A stretch of 64,000 bases of DNA. Source: Scytalidium lignicola (taxonomy: Eukaryota > Ascomycota > Leotiomycetes). Shown here one piece after another: positions 57,435 to 64,000 of the stretch; within the stretch, counting starts at the first letter, position 1; each line of letters starts with the position of its first letter. Under the pieces are notes generated by a model, which was given only the letters and a program-made list of their open reading frames with translations, searched no databases and was not told where the DNA came from. Location: positions 124,001 through 188,000 of the forward strand of contig NCSJ02000036.1 in assembly GCA_002812745.2 (NCBI GenBank), written 5' to 3'. The position numbers and the translations under genes are program-made.

Positions 57435-58950
57435 ATGGACCCCCACCTTTCTTCTGAAAATCTAGATGTCAAAAATGTTCGAATTGCAGGTCAACCCAGT
57501 GATAGTATCTGGAACATCTGTTGCAAAGATGGTCTCATCAGCTCAATATCGAGCGTTGAGCTCTCAGATTCCAACAGAAAGCTAGTTAGAGGTTTTGTCG
57601 CTCCAAGCCTGTGCCACCCTCATATTCATCTTGACAAGTGCTTCTTATTATCTCACCCTAAATATGCAGATCTAGAGATCAAGATAGGTGATTTTAAAGA
57701 AGCTCTGACTTTAACTGGTAAGTGGGTAATCTTATTTCTTCTCGTGTGAAACCTTTATTTTTCTTCTGTTAAACACTGTGGACGCATTTTTACTCTTTTC
57801 TTGTTACGACCGTCTAAGCGCTTCTACAGATCAAGCAAAAGCCCGTTTTGAGCATGATGATCTTATGGAACGAGGCCGAGCTCTGATTCAGGAGAGCATC
57901 AGATTTGGTGTCACACACATGCGAGCCTTTGTCGAGGTTGATCTTACGGTCGGCATGAAATGTCTTGAGGTTGGTCTCGCTTTAAAAGAGCAATATAAGA
58001 ATTGTTGTTACGTTCAGATATGTGTATTCGCGCAAGATCCTCTCTTTAGTTACGAAGACAACGGGGAAGCTATGACTAGCTTGATAGACCAGGCGGTCAA
58101 AATGCCTGGTGTTGAAGCACTGGGGTCTACTCCGTATGTCGAGAAGGGGAAGGAGGCACTAATTCGCAACATCAAGCATGCAATCACTGTGGCTAAACAG
58201 AACAATCTGCATCTGGACTTTCATATGGATTATAACTTAGACCCAAACAACGATGCATTTACCATGGATGCAATACACTGGCTGAAAAGCTTTGATTGGC
58301 CTCTAAACAAGACCGTGTTATTTGGCCATTGCACCAGACTCACCTTATTCACTCCAGATCAATGGCGCCAGCTGCGCAAAGAGATTGGAGAATTACCAGT
58401 CTACTTTGCCGGCTTACCAACGTCGGATATGTTCATGATGGGAAGACCAAGCCCTGAGACTGGTGGAAGTCAAAGACCGAGAGGCACGCTCCAGGTTTTA
58501 GAAATGATTCAGCGATACGGGTTAAATGCGGCGATCGGGATCAACAACGTCGGCAATGCCTTTACCCCCCAAGGAACCTGCGACCCGTTAAGTCTTGCAA
58601 GTCTGGTAGTCGGCATGTACCAAGCAGGGACAAAGAAAGATGCTGAGTTGCTATATGTGAGTTCCTGATAAACAAGGGTTTCAGTCAGTGTAAGCCTAGC
58701 TAATGACACCTAGCAATGTGTATCCAGCCGAGCAAAAGCAGCTATCGGCGTAGAGCATCCGACACAAGATGTGGAGCTCTTCAAATCGGGAGCCCCAGCG
58801 AACTTTGTGCTATTTGACAAATTTGGTGATGACAAAATGGGTGCTAGTGGTACTAGAAGTTTCAGGGAGAGAAAGAGCATCCAGGAGCTTGTGACTGATG
58901 CTGGACACGACAGAATGACCGTGTTTAACGGGCAGGTGGTGAGTGAGTGA
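57435..58950 (+). CDS. cytosine-deaminase-like metal-dependent amidohydrolase
   Basis: Amidohydrolase-superfamily enzyme that would hydrolyse a ring or amide C-N bond in the cytosol. Three exons: 57435-57717, 57830-58656, 58714-58950. They total 1347 nt and give 448 aa. Metal motif HPHIHLDK spans 61-68 (His63, His65), as in bacterial CodA (HIHLD). LDFHMDYN and FGHCTRL provide further metal and substrate histidines. In the segment aligning by eye with CodA's GHDDV, this protein reads GINNVGNAFTPQGTCDPLS, so the usual catalytic Asp position is Asn. Intron 1 is 112 nt, longer than most here. No signal peptide is present. The substrate is unknown; cytosine deaminase activity should not be assumed. 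Confidence 0.85.
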
Positions 58951-59506
58951 GTGTGTCTTTGACAGCTGGTCTAGCCCTTCCACCTCGATAAGGCTCCAGC
59001 GAGGGATGTTGGCAGGCGCGATCTCGCACCAGGCATGTTCACGCGAACATTATATCTCGGTGGCGCCGGCCTCACGTGCAGGGTGCAGATGCCAGGCAAC
59101 AATGACTAATCTGCGACTTGGAGAGGTTGGCGACTCTCAGCTCTGTGCACAAAGGTGGGATATGCGTGTATATAAAAAAGGGCGTGTGGAATTCCAAAAT
59201 GAAGCTTTTTATATATACGTCGAGAGCATCCAAAGAAGTGCCCGTTGCCCCCCTGCGGAGACCCCTGGATCTGATCGTTCCTGTGTGGATCAGCCAACCC
59301 CAATCTGGAATAGCGCCACGGCATATCGCTGGCACTACAGTTTGTTGGGACATTTCAGGGTCGCGCCTCAGACCGCACTTCAGCGCCCTCTGTCATCATC
59401 CACTGCGCCTCGGTCCATGCCAGGAGGGTATTTGCCCTTTAAGAGCCTTGTCGTGATCTTTTTTCCCTTCTGCAATTATCTGGTCATTTTGTCCCGTTAG
59501 TTCAAG
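58951..59506. other. intergenic region upstream of the TLC gene
   Basis: GC-richer than surroundings. A 185-codon frame at 58943-59500 lacks recognisable content and overlaps the amidohydrolase stop; I read it as leader sequence. A CACGTG lies near 59072. Confidence 0.45.
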
Positions 59507-60629
59507 ATGTTGAACACCTTGGACGACCCCTTCTTCATCCCCCGCCAAGAATGGTTGAGCAAGGCGGTGCAACCCTTCGCCGACTACTTTGGCTTGACCA
59601 CACTTCCACTGCACATTCATGAGGTTTTAGCCTCTTTCCTTACATACACATTCATCAACCTTGTTATAGGACCATGGATTTCAAAATTAGTATTTCCCGT
59701 CAAATATATGAAGTTGTCTGCAGATCGCAGGATCAACTGGGATGTCCACGTCGTCTCGCTGTTCCAAAGCATTATGATCAGTGCGTTAGCTTTGGTCGTC
59801 ATGTTCACCGATGAGGACCGTAAGAATATGACTTGGGAGGAACGGGTTTGGGGCTATACGGGCCGAGGAGGAATGATCCAAGGCCTGGCTACCGGCTACT
59901 TCCTGTGGGATTTCATGATCACAATACAACACCTCAGGCTCTTCGGTGTTGACATGCTAGGTCATGCAGTCAGTGCTCTTGTGGTGTTTTCCTTTGGCTT
60001 CGTAAGTTTTTACCAACCAAAATCCAATAATTCTTGACCTAGTCTGATTTTGAAATACTTTGTAGAGGCCATTTGTCAACTACTATGCTAGCACCTTCAT
60101 CTTGTACGAACTTTCCACTATCTTCCTCAACTTTCACTGGTTCTTCGACAAACTAGACCTGACCGGCACTCGCGGTCAGCTTTACAACGGAATCGTTCTC
60201 CTCATCACCTTCTTTGGCTGCCGTCTAGTCTGGGGAACATACCAGTCTCTACGCGTCTACCAGGATTTATGGGCTGCCTTGCATTACAATCCCGCAAAAT
60301 CAGCAAAAGTGAAGACTTCTCCGAACCATGAGGAAATGATGCAATTTGCTTCCGACAAACAGATCCCGCTCTGGCTCCCTCTGTTATATCTTGCAAGCAA
60401 CATCCTTCTTAACACACTGAATTTCCACTGGTTCAGCAAGATGATTGCAACCATTCGGAAGAGGTTCCAACCGCCGAAGCAGGTGAAAAATGAAAAGGCA
60501 GCGGTGGTGATGAGCACCGGGGCTAATGGAAACGTCACGGTTGATGTGGACAAGACTGAGGTTAGAAGGCGACAGCCTGCGACAGAGGATGCCGAGGAAG
60601 ATGAGAACGAAATTCCACCAGCAGTTTGA
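59507..60629 (+). CDS. TLC-domain multi-pass membrane protein (TRAM/LAG1/CLN8 family, TMEM56-like)
   Basis: Two exons: 59507-60001 and 60066-60629, giving 352 aa. The ATG at 59507 begins MLNTLDDPFFIPRQEW. About six to seven hydrophobic spans are seen: VLASFLTYTFINLVIGPWI, HVVSLFQSIMISALALVVM, GLATGYFLWDFMITIQHL, HAVSALVVFSFGF, STIFLNFHWFF, IVLLITFFGCRLVWG and LWLPLLYLASNILLNTLNFHWF. The conserved TLC pieces NWDVHVVSL, GYFLWD and FxNFHWFFDKL are present. The sphingolipid-synthase Lag1 signature with paired histidines is not evident, so ceramide synthase is unlikely. The C-terminal tail is charged and cytosolic. The intron follows GFGF and is 64 nt. Biological role is unknown; lipid sensing or transport has been proposed for the family. 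Confidence 0.9.
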
Positions 60630-63331
60630 AAGACTAGATAGCTCTTGCAGTTCTGGGGACAAGGCTATGGCTATAGCGTATTGAATTTCGCCGTGTGTTT
60701 TTTTTTTGGTGGGGATAGGGCTGGTGTATCTGGGTTTTACGGTGCATATTGGATTTGAGTACGAAAAATTATTATGACATTCTTATCTCAGCCCCTTAGG
60801 CGACGCCGTTCTTTGAAGAGACCTAGACATTGTTTTGTAGGTAGAAGGAATTTGACGGTGTATGACGAAACTTTCTTTATCTGGTGTGTTAGGGCGACTT
60901 CTTTTGCAATTATTAATCGACTCGCAGTTCAGTTAAATGAGAAGAAAATATACATTACTAATGATAATTGATGTTAGATGATCTAAAGAGATTCACAGCG
61001 AGAAATTAAGACCACAGGACAGCTCTAATTACAGGTTATTTTTCTACAAAGGTGGGGATAACAAAAGGTCACATTATTACATATCAAACTTAATTTTTAA
61101 AGATCGAAAAGCATAAAAACCAATATTTCATTCTATTCAGGAAGAAATAAGTTAAGTCCAAATTGATTTCTCACGATGACGCTATGGTCCTCATGACCTA
61201 TCCAATCCTAGTAAGGCACCGCAACCGCTGCTTTAATAGTCGCGTGCNAAAAAAAAAGGTACGCGTAGTAGTGACAAAGGTCTCTTGCCCGTATGACGAG
61301 ATCCTGACTCAGAGAGCAAGGCTTCGTTCAGCAGATTCACAAGAAGGGCATCCTGCTCCCTTCCTCACTTTTACATGTCTTTCAGCAACTAACTGTTCTC
61401 GTCGCAACAAGCTATGATGAGATGCTGTCGGCTACAAAATTGAATAAACCATTAGGAGAAATCCTGAGAGGTTTGTCATGAAAACGAGTTTGACATTTAA
61501 TCTGAGCTTTTGCATACAATATCCCCTTCTTTTCCATACCTCTCCCTCCCTTCTTTAACAAGTATCCGGTATTAACAGCATCAACCCTAGTCCTCTCAAA
61601 CAGGAGTACTGCTACTGCCAGCGAGGTGATCTTGCCAGTGCAAGACTGAGTCGATAAGTTTATCGAATTGGCCAATTACGAGATTGCAGTTTTAATATAC
61701 AGTACTTGCCGTGCACTTTTTGGTTGGTGCAAGTCATAAAGAAGAGAGTAGCAGGAAGTGGAAATATATTCAAAGCTCCTAATTTTCTTGTGTATTTATC
61801 TTCTTGGCTTAACCAAGCGGTGGCAACAGTGCTGACCAGAGTGTACTAGTCACAAATCCTTCCCTAGACATGTTTTCCTTGAGCGCCCAAACCTTGGCAA
61901 AGGTCCGACGTCATTAGAAAAGGGCACAGGAGCTTCCTGATTATTCGGAGTCGGTGTCAGGCTAGGTAAATCATCTCCTAACAATTCACGATGTCAATTG
62001 AACTTACCAAGAACACAAGGTGTTGGGAGACTTGTTCAATACCACATTTAAGTCCGAGCCTTCTTTGCGCTTGTCATCAGTGACAGCGCATGTCGTCCTT
62101 TTTTATGGTTATCGAGTGTCGAAGACCTCGTACCGGAGGTAAGTAAGGGTCAAGGATAAGTACTTCAATTTACAGAAGTTGTGTCTTCATGCCTAAAAAA
62201 AAGTATGATCGTCAGTAACGAAGTTGGATGCCAAAAATTGCTTTCCCACTCTCCCACAAAGTGGGGTCCACAATGTCATAAACACTGGGCTGGGTCCCCT
62301 CAGATGTAGATTGCGTTGTCATCGAGACCAAACTGGAGTCCCTATGGTTCCGAAGAACCGCGGTGACGATACCAGTGGTTTTCTCTAACTGTTCTCGACA
62401 TAGTCTTCATTGGGGAAGGATCAATGGAGCTTACCATGAAGTATCAATGCATGATTGTCATCGACAAAACCATGAGGTAAACCCCGACGACGAATGGACT
62501 AAGGAATGAAAGATGAAGAGAATTGGTGGAAAGAGTATAGTGCTCATGTGTGAAAATAAGAGCAGCAGGTGCATTACGGATCAGAAATGATGAGACTATG
62601 TTAAGTATATGGTAGATTATAGGTCGCGGATGGAGAAGAGGAGGAAGAAGATGGAGGAAGAAGGGGAGGAAGATGAAGGATAAGCCTGGGCTTATATATG
62701 TAGCAAGTGGTTCAACGGCGGCAATTCTGTTCCTCGAGGTTGCTCTTGCCTAAAAGAAAGACCATCACTGTTGGGAAGCCTAAAACGGAAGTAAGGTCTC
62801 TTTCGAGCTGCACCTTCCTTGTACAAAAGGCGGCAGGTGCGGCCATCTACAGTTCTACAGTATAGCTTGGTTCGTAGGCAATACAGCAACTTTTCAATTA
62901 ATATAATTATATGCAAGAGATGGATTGATCTCAAGTCTCTCGATATTTCCTGCGTGACAATTCATCTAGATTTGAAGTTTCCAACTTGCTGGTGATAGAA
63001 AGGCGGCACTAGAATAGGAATACCTAAGAATATATTAGAGTNAAAAAAAGAAGGAACATATAATCTTAGAATATCTAGTACAATTGCATTATTTAGAAGA
63101 AGTGGTTAGTGGTTAGTGGTTAGTGTCACTGTTCCTATTAGTGAGCTCGAGAAAGTTAAAAAAGGAATCTGAAATTAAAACAATAAATTAAATTAAAAAT
63201 TCCCAACCCTGATTCTATTTTAAAAAAACCCGTTTCAAAATAACCAAAAAAACATACAAATTCATCAAATACTAGAGAATCCACCTCGCGCAACTCAAAC
63301 TGGGACTATAACAAGACGGAGTAGAAACCGG
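60630..63331. other. 2.7-kb intergenic region, no supported gene
   Basis: AT-rich with a purine-rich GAAGAGGAGG-type tract near 62.63-62.68 kb, undetermined bases at 61248 and 63042 beside A-runs, and a short tandem repeat at 63101. Frames up to 87 codons on both strands show no domains. Confidence 0.5.
63101..63124. repeat. 7-bp tandem repeat, AGTGGTT x3.4
   Basis: Three full copies and a partial one, about 210 bp downstream of the HAD phosphatase stop codon. Confidence 0.85.
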
Positions 63332-64000
63332 TCAGGCCCATTCATCCTCTGTCCGTGAATTATTGGCCATATACATGAAATGCTCATTAAGATCAGTCTT
63401 CTTCATCTCAGAACACTCTCTTTTCATCTCTTCTCTATTCTCCCGCTCGTCCTGGGGACTAAATCGGGTCCAACCTTCCTGCTGCATAGCCCATTCTGCC
63501 GCATCCATGACGCCGTACACGATATTAGTAGGCCATACTCTTGGTATTGTCCCAGGAGCATATCTCCCAGTCTCTACGAGCACGGACTTCCATTTGTACC
63601 CATAACGACTTTTGTAGGCCATAGCTCCTTGGATATCGGTATCAACTTGATCACCTATCATGTACACCGTCTTGATAGGCTGCGGGTTTTTGGGAGCCGG
63701 AGGAATATGGGGGCCGGGGTAGGCATGTAAGTCGTGGAAAACCTTTTCGCTGGTGAGAATCTCGTTCCAATCATGGAGAACCTCCTCGCCGTATTTGAAG
63801 AAGTCCTGAGAGGGCTTCCCGAACAGTGTGTACTCAAGCTTCGCTGTACCACGTGTCTTGTGATCCCACATGGCTTCAAGTGAGGAACAGAATGAGTTGT
63901 TGAAGGTTTCGTTTTGAGGGTATTTCCCTTTATATATAAGATCTGGATTGCAGATATACAGCCTGGGTTGGCCATCTTGCTGATCCCCCATGTTGTGATC
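63332..64000 (-). CDS. HAD-superfamily hydrolase, CECR5/YKR070W type, C-terminal part (runs off the window)
   Basis: The coding frame is open through the right edge; the ATG at 63991 is internal, because the frame continues upstream (DHN before it). The visible 222 or so residues carry the substrate-cap and C-terminal features of this family: ICNPDLIYKGKYP, GTAKLEYTLFGKPS with the catalytic-loop lysine region, and the metal motif GDQVDTDIQGA. WKSVLVETGRYAPG follows. The N-terminal nucleophile motif (DxD) is outside the window. Human CECR5 and yeast YKR070W are mitochondrial; location here cannot be judged. The last 40 residues are a charged tail rich in Glu, Lys and Met. Confidence 0.88.
   Translation of the reverse strand, partial: DHNMGDQQDGQPRLYICNPDLIYKGKYPQNETFNNSFCSSLEAMWDHKTRGTAKLEYTLFGKPSQDFFKYGEEVLHDWNEILTSEKVFHDLHAYPGPHIPPAPKNPQPIKTVYMIGDQVDTDIQGAMAYKSRYGYKWKSVLVETGRYAPGTIPRVWPTNIVYGVMDAAEWAMQQEGWTRFSPQDERENREEMKRECSEMKKTDLNEHFMYMANNSRTEDEWA

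Noticed and set aside
58943..59500. 185-codon plus-strand frame before the TLC gene
   Set aside because: Overlaps the amidohydrolase stop, begins within its last codons and has no recognisable content.

Overview
The window looks like a gene-dense chromosome segment from a filamentous ascomycete (Pezizomycotina). The gene set suggests a leotiomycete such as a Helotiales species, but this is an inference from content and I could not run a phylogeny. Eukaryotic features are clear: most genes carry short spliceosomal introns of about 47-75 nt (a few are longer) with GT...AG ends and CTAAC/CTGAC-type branch sites, there is a Zn2Cys6 regulator with a fungal-type trans domain, and a fungal NLR-type STAND receptor. 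I rebuilt exon structures by hand. For almost every multi-exon gene the exon lengths sum to a multiple of three. The exception is the F-box/zinc-finger gene, which is broken by an undetermined base.

Layout, left to right. 0.5-7.5 kb: a secreted alpha-amylase with a C-terminal starch-binding domain, then a Zn2Cys6 transcription factor, both on the minus strand. 9.9-15 kb: a membrane-anchored multicopper oxidase (minus) and a secreted acid phosphatase (plus). 16-19.3 kb: an alpha/beta-hydrolase - NB-ARC - TPR receptor with a 77-bp tandem duplication upstream. This is the most accessory-looking gene. 19.6-51.8 kb: a housekeeping block with a CGFS glutaredoxin, a small cysteine-rich CYSTM-like protein, Abp1, a large F-box/zinc-finger protein, dynamin Dnm1, an unknown conserved-looking protein, a secreted PEBP, the PP2A B subunit, a UAA-type nucleotide-sugar transporter, AMP deaminase and Sla1. 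51.8-57.4 kb: COG8, flanked by two inverted copies of a structured, A-box-bearing repeat. 57.4-60.6 kb: a cytosine-deaminase-like amidohydrolase and a TLC-domain membrane protein. 63.3-64 kb: the C-terminal part of a HAD phosphatase that runs off the right edge.

Functional links: Abp1, Sla1 and Dnm1 all act in membrane remodelling and Abp1/Sla1 in actin-patch endocytosis; COG8 acts in Golgi retrograde tethering. Secreted enzymes (amylase, phosphatase) and the membrane multicopper oxidase fit a saprotroph or plant-associated lifestyle. The most unusual items are the inverted structured repeat pair around COG8, a 75-nt almost fully base-paired element upstream of the amidohydrolase, a 9-nt micro-exon in the amylase, and the NLR. 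The assembly has 14 undetermined bases, mostly at A/T homopolymers, and one of them breaks a reading frame.
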